A program made the translations under genes and the position numbers. This document shows, piece after piece, positions 1-7,630 of a stretch of DNA of 9,645 nt. The notes under the pieces were generated by a model. It was given only the letters and a program-made list of their open reading frames with translations. It searched no databases and was not told the DNA's origin. Position 1 is the first letter of the stretch. Every line of letters begins with the position of its first letter. The stretch comes from a bacterium. Lineage in GTDB: Bacteria; SZUA-79; Acidulodesulfobacterales; Acidulodesulfobacteraceae. The stretch covers positions 1-9,645 of the forward strand of contig JAJYWW010000093.1 of assembly GCA_021791295.1 (NCBI GenBank). Direction: 5' to 3'.

Positions 1-1110
1 GGCGTTTGCCGAACTATGGTTTAAATTAGTCAGGAAATTTTCGTCGTATCTTTTGTTTTCGACTATCCAGCGCAGCATTCCCATGGCAAGCGCTCCGTCG
101 CCTCCGGGTTTAATAGGTATATATTTATCGGCATGCGCAACCATATTGCCCGCTCTTACGTCTATTACGGTTACTTTTAACTTACCTGACGATGTAGCGG
201 CTACCGTTCTTCTTGCTAAAGTCTGCATGGGGAAATTGGCTTCAAGATAATTTGCCCCGAAAATCAGCAGGTGTTCGCAGTTGGGCAGGTCCGGTTTTAG
301 CATATTAGTTCCCGGAAAAGTCCTGAACGTAGAAACATGGTGCGATAAATCGCAAATTGAAACATGGGGCAATGCATTTACGGAACCGAGAGCGTTTGCA
401 AACCGCGTCATAAAATTTGCTATACCTCCTTCCCCCCTGCCCCAATAAGAAACATACTGGTTAGTCTTAGGTCCGAAATCCGGATATTTCGAGTTGGCCG
501 GAACAAACCTGTTTTTACCTTCATTCCATAAATGTTTAAAACCTTCTACAAACCTTTTTTCTTCGCCGGGAACATCTTTGAAAAGATATCCTCCGTTTAC
601 TGTTTCGTCTATTAACTGTTTGTACGAAATAACTTTGAATTTTTTAGAGCCTCTTGCTCCGACTCTTTTTAAAGGCATATATACTCTGTATGGGTCGTAA
701 ACAGTCTGAGTTCCGGCCGCGCCCCTTGGACATACGGAATGCGCTCCGTCCACAAACGGTTTATCAGACGAATAATATGTTCCGGTATATATTATAGAAT
801 CTTTTACGGATGTAGAATACTTTATATTCGGTTCAGTAGTCTGTATATCGTAGGGATTTCCAAAAATGTTAAGCAGAGTTCCGTTAAACATCCTAGTCAT
901 TATCCCGCAATCGCTGTGGCACTGTTTACAGGTGGAATATTTTACGACTTCGCCAGGCCATGTTTCGGGTCTGCGCGGAAAAGTATATTTACCCTGATAG
1001 CCGAACACTCCCCCGGCCCACTGCGTCAATCCCGCTCCCATCGCAACGGCTGTTACCCCAAACGTCGTATATTTTAAAAAATCCCTTCTGTTCATTTTAT
1101 TCTTTGCCAT
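1..1110 (-). CDS. ttrA: TtrA-like molybdopterin oxidoreductase catalytic subunit (N-terminal 370 codons; 3' end outside window)
   Basis: Catalytic subunit of a periplasmic complex iron-sulfur molybdoenzyme. The frame is open from the ATG at 1110 to the window edge, so only the N-terminal part is seen. An AAGGAGG at 1118-1124, 7 nt upstream, supports this start. A Tat signal (NRRDFLKY, residues 7-14) precedes a hydrophobic stretch. A [4Fe-4S] site follows: C61-x2-C64-x3-C68 and C127 (VCPRG). C253, in SICDLSHH, is the likely molybdenum ligand. By recall, several stretches resemble TtrA: KRVGARG (148-154), FGPKTNQ (212-218) and PGGDGALAMGMLRWI. SrdA-type selenate reductases are close relatives, so the substrate is uncertain. 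The ATG overlaps the stop of the upstream NrfD gene by one base (TAATG), implying translational coupling. The gene order B-C-A is that of ttrBCA and srdBCA. Confidence 0.85.
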   Translation of the reverse strand, partial: MAKNKMNRRDFLKYTTFGVTAVAMGAGLTQWAGGVFGYQGKYTFPRRPETWPGEVVKYSTCKQCHSDCGIMTRMFNGTLLNIFGNPYDIQTTEPNIKYSTSVKDSIIYTGTYYSSDKPFVDGAHSVCPRGAAGTQTVYDPYRVYMPLKRVGARGSKKFKVISYKQLIDETVNGGYLFKDVPGEEKRFVEGFKHLWNEGKNRFVPANSKYPDFGPKTNQYVSYWGRGEGGIANFMTRFANALGSVNALPHVSICDLSHHVSTFRTFPGTNMLKPDLPNCEHLLIFGANYLEANFPMQTLARRTVAATSSGKLKVTVIDVRAGNMVAHADKYIPIKPGGDGALAMGMLRWIVENKRYDENFLTNLNHSSANA

Positions 1111-2327
1111 TATAAAGCCTCCTTATTATTATCAGGGGTTATTTCTTCCGGTTTTTCTTCCCAGCCCAAAAAATATCCAAAAACAAACAATACTACAATT
1201 CCCATTCCGAACATTCCTATACCCGATATATATCCGTCAAAGCCCCAAAACGGAATATGCAGAACAGCCAATCCCTGTCCTATTTTAACCGGAAGCTGAC
1301 CGCCTATAACGGTATCGAACCTCATCTCCCAGACGCCAACGGTAACTATAAAATCTAATATCAAAGTCCAGATTAAAGACCTCCTAATCTTTCGAAATAC
1401 GAGAAATAAAAAAGCGGGTATAATAAGCCCAAGTCCTATCTGCGTTACATGGTAATTAAACCAGAGAGGACCGTGCCCTGCATAAGTGAAAACAGCATGC
1501 CAGCCGTCGTAAACTCCCTTCGAATTATAACCTCTTACCGAATAAAGCCATTCGATTAGGTCGAAAAACAGGTCTGCAAATATTGCAAATACTAATGCTT
1601 TATTAAGAACTTCCAGCGTATCGGATTCAACCTTATTTTTATCCGAAAAAAAGGTAAAACCGATTGTATATAGTAGTCCTACGAAAGCTATACCCGAAAC
1701 AACGGCGGATGTTATAAACATCGGCGGAATATCAGGGTCCGACCATAGTGCCCTGGCTTTTATCGCTCCGAATAAAAACCCGACGTAACCGTGAAATAGA
1801 AGAGATAAAATAATTCCAAGAATCGAGATTATCCATAAAGCTTTATGGTCTCTTTTTTTTGTTTTTTCAGATAAATCGGAACTGCCGAAAGATATTAGCT
1901 TTGCCACCTTTCCTCTTATACCGCCATCGGTTTTAGCCTTTTTAATATTATCTTCCCTGAATAAAAAATACATTTCGAATATATTTACGATAACAAAAAC
2001 AGTCCATATAATAATAAACATTGCTAAAGGCGAGTAAGGAAAATGGTCTCTGAAATACAATTCCCACATCGCTCTTTGCGGCTGCAGGGCATCCGCCAAA
2101 GGCGCCATTGCCGCAAGCAGAAGCATTGTAAAACTTGCAATAAGCGCCAGCTTAGATATAGGTTTAAGTTTTTCCACGTGAAAAAGATGATAAAGCGCGC
2201 CGACTACAAAGGCGCCGGCCATTAAACCGGAAAGAAACGGATAAATCACTATCGGAAGCCCCCAGTAAACATTTTCCAGCGTTCCGTAAGAGCCGTTAAT
2301 CGCAAGAGGATTCACATACTGAAACAT
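1110..2327 (-). CDS. ttrC: TtrC/NrfD-like polytopic membrane subunit
   Basis: NrfD/PsrC-family membrane protein of 405 residues, expected to exchange electrons between the quinone pool and the iron-sulfur subunit. About nine hydrophobic helices are visible, near residues 24-48, 58-80, 99-123, 163-188, 201-227, 243-262, 287-311, 317-335 and 366-388. Family-like stretches include PLADALQPQRAMWELYF (76-92) and MRFDTVIGGQ (335-344). A charged loop of about 40 residues (124-163) separates helices 3 and 4, and the C-terminus is short and acidic. The ATG at 2327 follows AAGGAG at 2337-2342 with 8 nt spacing. It lies 33 nt after the iron-sulfur gene, and its TAA shares one base with the ATG of the molybdoenzyme gene. 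The family assignment is firm. The TtrC name rests on neighbours and gene order. Confidence 0.9.
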   Translation of the reverse strand: MFQYVNPLAINGSYGTLENVYWGLPIVIYPFLSGLMAGAFVVGALYHLFHVEKLKPISKLALIASFTMLLLAAMAPLADALQPQRAMWELYFRDHFPYSPLAMFIIIWTVFVIVNIFEMYFLFREDNIKKAKTDGGIRGKVAKLISFGSSDLSEKTKKRDHKALWIISILGIILSLLFHGYVGFLFGAIKARALWSDPDIPPMFITSAVVSGIAFVGLLYTIGFTFFSDKNKVESDTLEVLNKALVFAIFADLFFDLIEWLYSVRGYNSKGVYDGWHAVFTYAGHGPLWFNYHVTQIGLGLIIPAFLFLVFRKIRRSLIWTLILDFIVTVGVWEMRFDTVIGGQLPVKIGQGLAVLHIPFWGFDGYISGIGMFGMGIVVLFVFGYFLGWEEKPEEITPDNNKEAL

Positions 2328-2360
2328 AATAAAAACTCCTTTATTTTTATAATAATTAAA

Positions 2361-3551
2361 TTAACCTGCATATGGGTATTCCCTTTCTTCCAAATATGGA
2401 AGAACCGGTTTTTTACCAAGTTTTTCGTAAGAAGTAGTAGTAAGACCCATGGTATAAGTGTAAACCATCTTGACTTTATCTGAATTGGTGTAATTCGCAA
2501 GGTCTCCGTCTAATCCGATATAATAAACCTGAGGGTCGGTACCGAATTCTAAATTTAATCTAGAAACCTTATTGGTAGCAATTAATTTAGAAACCTCGCT
2601 TCCAGGGTCGTTCATATCCCCGAACTTCATCGCCCTGCCGACGCACGAAGTAACGCAAACCGGCAATAGCGGCACATATGATTTTTCATGCGAAACAGCC
2701 GCTCTTCCTGCACACATATTACATTTATCCGCAGTATGCTGAATCGGATTTGCAAACCTCATATCGTAAGGACAAGCCTGAACACAGGTAAGACAGCCTA
2801 TGCACAGGTCGTAATCTATTTCAACCTGACCCGTTTCCAATTTATACGTCGCTTTTACCGGACATACTTCGACGCACGGCGGATGATCGCAATGATTGCA
2901 TGTTCTGGGAAGAAAAACTCTCTTCACGTTGGGAGTATAATTCCCTTCGTCCGTTACTACCACGCCCCACTCATCCGGAACCATCTCTCCTACTTCCATA
3001 ACATCTACGACCCTTCTGAAAACTCCAAGCGGAACGCTATTTTCATTTTTGCAACTTACCGTACAAGCCTGACATCCTACGCATTTGTTAATATCAATTA
3101 CGTAAACGAAATGATGTATTTTAGGTCTTATTTTTTTTATCCGGTAAAATTTGTCGTGAAAGATTCTTGCATGAAGAGGATTCTGTATAGTATTCTGCCA
3201 GTGATCCCATCCGTCTTTTATATACTGAGAGGGATCCATCCAGTTCATCCATCTGTGATTTTTTAAAGGTCCAGTCGGAACGCCGGTATTTTTTTCGGGC
3301 GTTGCGGAACCGCCGGCGCTTTCTTTTTTACCTTTTTTTAAAGGAGCAGCCAAAACATCTTTCGCATCGGATAAGCCGAGTATTCCGAGAGCGCCTGCCG
3401 CCAATCCTCCTAACCCTAGTATTTTAAGAAATTTTCTCCTGACGGAAATTTCGTCATCTTTCGCAAAATTACCGGTTCCGTCTCTAACGCCGGCCTTTTC
3501 GAATTTTCTTTCATTTTTCATTGGTTCTTCGTTTGGCTTTTCTTCTTTCAT
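2361..3551 (-). CDS. ttrB: TtrB-like Tat-exported four-cluster ferredoxin subunit
   Basis: Electron-transfer subunit of the molybdoenzyme, 396 residues. Sixteen cysteines form four [4Fe-4S] sites: C157/160/163/167, C218/221/226/230, C250/253/256/260 and C277/280/299/303. They should wire the membrane subunit to the catalytic subunit. A Tat signal (VRRKFLKILGLGG, 37-49, then a hydrophobic stretch ending LAA at 69) shows export. TtrB also carries its own Tat-type signal, unlike DmsB-type subunits. The protein is much longer than a typical TtrB (about 240-250 residues, from memory) because of a long N-region, an approximately 80-residue linker before the first cluster, and an extended C-terminus. 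The ATG at 3551 has an atypical AGGGGG 11 nt upstream. Met11 is an alternative start that keeps the signal. It lies 29 nt after nirF and 33 nt before the NrfD gene. Confidence 0.88.
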   Translation of the reverse strand: MKEEKPNEEPMKNERKFEKAGVRDGTGNFAKDDEISVRRKFLKILGLGGLAAGALGILGLSDAKDVLAAPLKKGKKESAGGSATPEKNTGVPTGPLKNHRWMNWMDPSQYIKDGWDHWQNTIQNPLHARIFHDKFYRIKKIRPKIHHFVYVIDINKCVGCQACTVSCKNENSVPLGVFRRVVDVMEVGEMVPDEWGVVVTDEGNYTPNVKRVFLPRTCNHCDHPPCVEVCPVKATYKLETGQVEIDYDLCIGCLTCVQACPYDMRFANPIQHTADKCNMCAGRAAVSHEKSYVPLLPVCVTSCVGRAMKFGDMNDPGSEVSKLIATNKVSRLNLEFGTDPQVYYIGLDGDLANYTNSDKVKMVYTYTMGLTTTSYEKLGKKPVLPYLEEREYPYAG

Positions 3552-3580
3552 TTCATTTAATTCCCCCTATTTAAATTTTG

Positions 3581-4669
3581 TTAATGTTTATATAATTTAT
3601 GCGGCACCATGAATATTCCCGAAGGACTCGGAACCGGAATTACTGCAGTCTCTTTTCCGCTAGCGACGTTAAAGACGTTTACGGAATTCCCGAAATAATC
3701 CGATGCGTAAATCAATTTTCCGTTTCCCGAATAAGCCATAAACATAATTCTTCTTCCTGCTTTTATGTTTTTTATTATCTTCAGATTTTTGGAATCTATA
3801 AGCGTTAAATAGTCATGCGCCTTGCCGCTGTAATTAACGGCTAAAGTTTTGCGGTTCGGAGAAAATATTATAAAAATTGGATATCCGATAAGTTTAACAG
3901 AGCCTTTTTCTTTTCCCGTTTTTAAATTCATTACGACAATCTTTTTTTGTCCTACCGCCGGAATATATGCCTTTCCGTTATATAAAGAATAAATGCCGTA
4001 ATGCGGTATCTGATGGGAAAAACCTTCTTTTTTGCCATAGTTTACGATATGGTATTTAAAGGTTTTTAGATTTAATACGCCGAACTTTTGACCCAATAGA
4101 AAAGCGGCAATATAATCGTGACCGGAAACCAAAGCATCAATAGGGAAATGTCCTATATGCTTTATTTTTTTTACTACTTCAAAATTAACTGTATTAACTA
4201 TCCATATTTGATTTTTATTTATAAGCTCGAATATTAGGTAGTTTTTATAAAATTCTACGCCTATATTCCTTGAATCCGATTTTATCGTATGCAGCACTTT
4301 AAAGTTTTTATTTAATATTACAACGTCTTTAGGCTTATAATCGGCAACGGCTATAAGGTTTTTCGAAAGGCAGAAATCAACAGTATCGTTAGATACCTTT
4401 TTTTGCAGTATAATCTTATCGGTTCCAGTATCTATTTTAGATAAATATCCGCTTCTGCTTATGGCATAACCGTAACGATTTCCAAAATATACTATTACGT
4501 GCGTTCCATTTCCAATATTTCTTATCTTTCTGATCAATTTATTATGAGATATAATACCTAAAGAATCGGCTGACCTTTCTACAACGTAATACTTATCGGC
4601 GAAAGCTTTTTTTAGCGGAATAAAAACGCTTATGCAAATTAAAAAAATAAATAAAACTACATAAAACAC
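3581..4669 (-). CDS. nirF: NirF, periplasmic heme d1 biosynthesis protein
   Basis: NirF is a d1-type eight-bladed propeller needed late in heme d1 synthesis, where it binds the precursor and is thought to act as a dehydrogenase. From the GTG at 4669 it has 362 residues. A hydrophobic signal peptide runs to AFA (24), with no lipobox cysteine. Stretches matching remembered NirF sequences are FPIDALVSG, AYIPAVGQKKIVVMNL (about 234-249) and PSGIFMVPHKLY near the end. H57 in GTHVIVYF sits where NirF has its conserved, functionally important histidine, and the H223 of IPHY is also family-like. An in-frame ATG at 4753 would add 28 residues, but it would overlap nirJ by 97 nt across the codons of its last cysteine cluster. 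The GTG gives a 13-nt overlap and has AGGAAG 7 nt upstream. NirF, rather than NirN or NirS, because it has no heme c motif. Confidence 0.85.
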   Translation of the reverse strand: MFYVVLFIFLICISVFIPLKKAFADKYYVVERSADSLGIISHNKLIRKIRNIGNGTHVIVYFGNRYGYAISRSGYLSKIDTGTDKIILQKKVSNDTVDFCLSKNLIAVADYKPKDVVILNKNFKVLHTIKSDSRNIGVEFYKNYLIFELINKNQIWIVNTVNFEVVKKIKHIGHFPIDALVSGHDYIAAFLLGQKFGVLNLKTFKYHIVNYGKKEGFSHQIPHYGIYSLYNGKAYIPAVGQKKIVVMNLKTGKEKGSVKLIGYPIFIIFSPNRKTLAVNYSGKAHDYLTLIDSKNLKIIKNIKAGRRIMFMAYSGNGKLIYASDYFGNSVNVFNVASGKETAVIPVPSPSGIFMVPHKLYKH

Positions 4670-5754
4670 GCAGGATCTTCCTGAAAGTAATCTCCGTAAA
4701 CGGCATATGCTCTCGCTCTCGAACCTCCGTTGCATATTCTCAAATAATTGCATTTTTCACACCTTCCTTTTAGTTTTCTCGGAGTTCGTCTTAATTCCGA
4801 AAATAATTTATCGTTATTTATTATTTCATAAAAATTTTCTTCTTTAATATTTCCGCCGCTATATTTGAAAAATGGATCCGGCTTGACAAATCCAGAATAA
4901 TCTATGTTTATTATTCTATTACCGGACTGATTTCCTCCCCAGTTCAATATTTTGTCGTACATATTTTTATAGAATTCAGGATAAAACCGTTTAAAAATCG
5001 CCAGGAGAAAAATTGCGTCTGGCTCGTTGTTGCCGGTAACTATGCTTATTGGTATGCTATTTCTGACATATTTAAATGCCATATCTATAATATATAAAGA
5101 TATTCTTTTATGTATAGCTTTGTTTATTTGTGATATATTATTGCCTCTTCCGGAATAGACGAGATGCGATATATATATTTTTTTTACCCCTTCTTTTTCG
5201 GCTAACTTAAATATAAATCCTAAATCCCTGTAATTATAAGACGTAAGCGAAGTCCTTAAGCCCGCATTTATTCCTTTGTCCTTAAGCAATCTTAACGACT
5301 TAATAGAAGCATTATATGCACCTTCTTTTTTTCTGAAGCCGTCATGAGTTTTTTCGCTTCCGTCTATACTGATTCCGACATAATTAAACAATGCTTTTAT
5401 AGAGTCCACATTATATTCATTTATTATCGTGCCGTTCGTTGAAAGGCTTATTGAAAAACCTTCGTCTTTAAGAATTTTTGCTATATCGAAAAGATACGGC
5501 GACATAAGCGGTTCGCCGCCGGAAAGTATAACAGCTTTGACATCCGCCTCCTTTAAAGATTTTACCGTTGATAAAACAAGGGCAGGTCTTATCAATTCAT
5601 GCTTTTCTCTTTTACCTGAAGAAGAATAACAATGTTCGCAAGAAAGATTGCAGTCGTTGGTAATGTTCCATATAACCATCCTTCCTGGAAAACACTTATT
5701 ATTGCGAGAATTTGATTCCAGCGATTTTTTTATATAATCGGTTATCCTTAGCAT
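4657..5754 (-). CDS. nirJ: NirJ, radical SAM enzyme of heme d1 biosynthesis
   Basis: Cytoplasmic radical SAM protein of 365 residues that acts on didecarboxysiroheme, removing the two propionate side chains on the way to the d1 oxo groups. The AdoMet cluster motif is C35-x3-C39-x2-C42 (CNLSCEHC), followed by GGEP at 79-82. A C-terminal auxiliary cluster site is C332-x2-C335-x5-C341-x21-C363. NirJ-type stretches include VIWNITNDCNLSCEHCY, SHLVYSGRG (196-204), IVTGNNEPDA (238-247) and NWGGNQSG (271-278). The protein stops two residues after its last cysteine, so it lacks the short tail I recall in proteobacterial NirJ. The ATG at 5754 is preferred over the in-frame TTG at 5772, because the TTG lies inside the Shine-Dalgarno and MLRITDYI matches the usual NirJ N-terminus. 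The ATG overlaps the nirN stop by one base (TGATG). AhbC and AhbD are relatives, but the VTGNN stretch favours NirJ. Confidence 0.88.
   Translation of the reverse strand: MLRITDYIKKSLESNSRNNKCFPGRMVIWNITNDCNLSCEHCYSSSGKREKHELIRPALVLSTVKSLKEADVKAVILSGGEPLMSPYLFDIAKILKDEGFSISLSTNGTIINEYNVDSIKALFNYVGISIDGSEKTHDGFRKKEGAYNASIKSLRLLKDKGINAGLRTSLTSYNYRDLGFIFKLAEKEGVKKIYISHLVYSGRGNNISQINKAIHKRISLYIIDMAFKYVRNSIPISIVTGNNEPDAIFLLAIFKRFYPEFYKNMYDKILNWGGNQSGNRIINIDYSGFVKPDPFFKYSGGNIKEENFYEIINNDKLFSELRRTPRKLKGRCEKCNYLRICNGGSRARAYAVYGDYFQEDPACFM
4677..4682 (-). promoter_or_regulatory. Ribosome binding site deciding the nirF GTG start
   Basis: AGGAAG lies 7 nt before the GTG at 4669, within the last codons of nirJ. 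It supports the internal GTG over the upstream ATG at 4753. The GTG-started protein has a hydrophobic core almost at its N-terminus and few basic residues before it. That is a mild argument the other way, so the start is likely but not certain. Confidence 0.55.
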
Positions 5755-7505
5755 CAGTTTCCATTCCTCCAAAAATTTCTATTTCCTGAGTCTTTTATAA
5801 ATGCTATTAGAGATTTAATTTCATGTTTAGTCAAATCAAATTTAGGCATAGCGTTATATTTATATCCAAGTCTCTTTGAAAATTCAGACGGGCTAGATAA
5901 TTGAGCTTTTATTGCTGCAGAGTTCAAATGCGTTGCTATATAGGAAAAAGAAGGACCTATAGACTGAAGCGTAGGGTTATGGCATCCCCAGCAATAAGTA
6001 AAATAAACCTCTTCCCCGAGAAGAGCGGCATCGTTCATTCTTTGATAGTTTACATAATTGTATTTCCCTATGACGTCGTCAGCCGGTATTTTCTTAATTA
6101 TTCTTAACGAATTAACGTTCATAGCCACAATTTCACCGTTTTTCCCATAATCGCTAATATAGGCAAGTCTTTCATTTCCGGAAAACTGAGTATGAATAAC
6201 TAATCCGTCTTTTTTTATTAAAATCTTTTTAACTTTAAAATTATACTTATTTATAAGGACCAAATCGCCTGAACTGTTATCTACCCATAGATATTTAGTA
6301 TAAGGATTTGTTTTAACGAAAAAACCCGAGCCTCCGGTATATATATTTTTTATAAATTTCCAATTATACATACGCCATACGGAAACATAAGGTTTTATTA
6401 GATTTGTAAGCGCAAAATAGAATTCCCCTTTATTGAACCAGAACGCTGCTCCTGCCGGATGCGGTATACCGTATGAATAATGAGAATAAACGATTCTTTT
6501 TTTCTTAAGGCTGAATACATAAAGTATTCCTCCTTTAAAAGAACCTCCTACTGCATATTCATCTAAAGGTTCTACAAAAAAATCCTGAAAAGGAACGGGC
6601 GTTTTGTAATAATTTACGCTTAGAGTATCCGTATTCAATATGCCTATAACCGGCTTGTGCATAAAAGAAAATACTGCCTTGTTATTTCTGAATAATCCGT
6701 AAATTACGCTTATTCTGTGTTTTAAATGTATTATCTTCACCGGTTTGAGACTTTTTGCATTTAATACGACGATAGACTTCGGAAGCCAACAAGCGGCAAG
6801 CACATATTTTCCGCCTTCCGAAAGTGAAATATTTCTTAGATAGCGGCAGGCCCTAACTCTATAAGCCAAATCTTTAGTATAAAAATCATACTTGCCTACG
6901 AAACCCGTATTTGAAGGAAGATATATATATCTTCCTGAAGGAGAATATTTTAGTCCGCCGTGAATATTACCAAAATTAAATTTATTTAATATTTTCGTTC
7001 CTTTCATTATCCATATCTTCCCTGTTCCGCCCACAACAACCGCCATAAGATTTTTTACATTCACACTTTTAATATTTTGCTTCTTTAACGTTTCATATTT
7101 CACAAGACTGTCTTTAATGTCTTTCTTTGTCCATAATATTTTTTCTGATGACGGTGTTTTCAGATAGTTTATAAGCTCAAATAAATCTTTCCCCGATAAA
7201 TTTTTAAAAGCAGGCATAGGAACAGGGAACAATCCTTTTGTAATAATAGTTTTAAGTTTATCGTAAGAAAACCTGCCGATAAACTGAGGAATAAGCGGGG
7301 GAGCGGACTTACCGAGCCTGTGGACGCCATGGCAGACAAAACATCCGTTTTTTAAATAAAACCTGCGGCCTGACTTATGCAAACCAGCCGATTCACTTTT
7401 TAAAATATCTCTAGCATAAATGGAAACACCTGGATAAAATATAGAAAAAACGATAAATATCGATGTGATTATTAACATAACTATAATAATTTTAGAGATT
7501 TTCAT
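5754..7505 (-). CDS. nirN: NirN-like cytochrome cd1 with an additional C-terminal cytochrome c domain
   Basis: Exported protein of 583 residues with three parts. After a signal peptide (to about 31) comes a cytochrome c domain (C55-F-V-C58-H59, likely Met97). A d1-type propeller follows (about 148-490), then a second cytochrome c domain (C505-W-G-C508-H509, likely Met553). NirN is the dihydro-heme d1 dehydrogenase of the last biosynthetic step. NirN-like stretches are FSPSGRYIYLPS-type repeats (here KYSPSGRYIYLPS, 186-198), GIPHPAGAAF (346-355), SGFFVKTNP (393-401) and IGKYNYVN (479-486). H182 should be the proximal d1 ligand and H349 matches His369 of NirS. The region matching NirS His327 reads PFQDFFVEP with no histidine, as I recall for NirN. 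This argues against nitrite reduction. Ordinary NirN ends at the propeller, so the C-terminal heme is an addition. The ATG at 7505 has AAAGGA 9 nt upstream. It is the first gene of the unit. Confidence 0.82.
   Translation of the reverse strand: MKISKIIIVMLIITSIFIVFSIFYPGVSIYARDILKSESAGLHKSGRRFYLKNGCFVCHGVHRLGKSAPPLIPQFIGRFSYDKLKTIITKGLFPVPMPAFKNLSGKDLFELINYLKTPSSEKILWTKKDIKDSLVKYETLKKQNIKSVNVKNLMAVVVGGTGKIWIMKGTKILNKFNFGNIHGGLKYSPSGRYIYLPSNTGFVGKYDFYTKDLAYRVRACRYLRNISLSEGGKYVLAACWLPKSIVVLNAKSLKPVKIIHLKHRISVIYGLFRNNKAVFSFMHKPVIGILNTDTLSVNYYKTPVPFQDFFVEPLDEYAVGGSFKGGILYVFSLKKKRIVYSHYSYGIPHPAGAAFWFNKGEFYFALTNLIKPYVSVWRMYNWKFIKNIYTGGSGFFVKTNPYTKYLWVDNSSGDLVLINKYNFKVKKILIKKDGLVIHTQFSGNERLAYISDYGKNGEIVAMNVNSLRIIKKIPADDVIGKYNYVNYQRMNDAALLGEEVYFTYCWGCHNPTLQSIGPSFSYIATHLNSAAIKAQLSSPSEFSKRLGYKYNAMPKFDLTKHEIKSLIAFIKDSGNRNFWRNGN
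5766..5770 (-). promoter_or_regulatory. Ribosome binding site of nirJ
   Basis: GGAGG sits 11 nt before the ATG at 5754, inside the last codons of nirN. The competing in-frame TTG (5770-5772) overlaps this site and cannot be served by it. This fixes the start of nirJ at the TGATG stop-start overlap. Confidence 0.7.
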
Positions 7506-7556
7506 AACTATTCGTCCTTTTTTTTATAATTAACCTAATACCAATCATGCTATTAA

Positions 7557-7587
7557 TTGCCCCGTCTAAATAATATAAACGGGGCAA
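7557..7587 (-). other. GC-rich hairpin in the nirN leader
   Basis: A perfect 9-bp inverted repeat (TTGCCCCGT at 7557-7565, ACGGGGCAA at 7579-7587) with a 13-nt AT-rich loop stands out in an AT-rich gap. It lies about 50 nt upstream of the nirN start, so it would fold in the leader of the transcript. No T-run follows it on the minus strand, so it is not an ordinary terminator. It could stabilise the 5' end or act in translation control. Its role is unknown. Confidence 0.55.
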
Positions 7588-7630
7588 AGGAGGTAAGAAA
7601 CTTAAATTAATTATAATATGAGGATTATAT

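Noticed and set aside
739..1077. A 112-codon open frame on the plus strand
   Set aside because: It is opposite the Tat signal and first iron-sulfur site of the molybdoenzyme, which are clearly coding on the minus strand.
2688..3266. A 192-codon open frame on the plus strand
   Set aside because: It lies wholly opposite the iron-sulfur subunit gene, whose sixteen cysteines fall in clear cluster motifs. The plus-strand product shows no recognisable family and no good ribosome site.
5752..5772. The in-frame TTG at 5772 as the start of nirJ
   Set aside because: It lies inside the GGAGG ribosome site and would add six residues before the family's usual N-terminus. The ATG at 5754 has the proper spacing.
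5754..7505. Reading the cytochrome cd1 protein as the nitrite reductase NirS
   Set aside because: The region matching the NirS distal His327 has no histidine (PFQDFFVEP), the propeller is shorter than that of NirS, and the sequence around it follows the NirN pattern.
7490..7548. A possible 18-codon upstream frame (ATG near 7548) overlapping the nirN start
   Set aside because: It has only a weak, distant G-rich stretch as a ribosome site and no recognisable peptide. The overlap can arise by chance in AT-rich leader DNA.
7586..7593. AAAGGAGG on the plus strand as a ribosome site for a divergent gene
   Set aside because: No start codon lies at a usable distance downstream on that strand, and no open frame follows.
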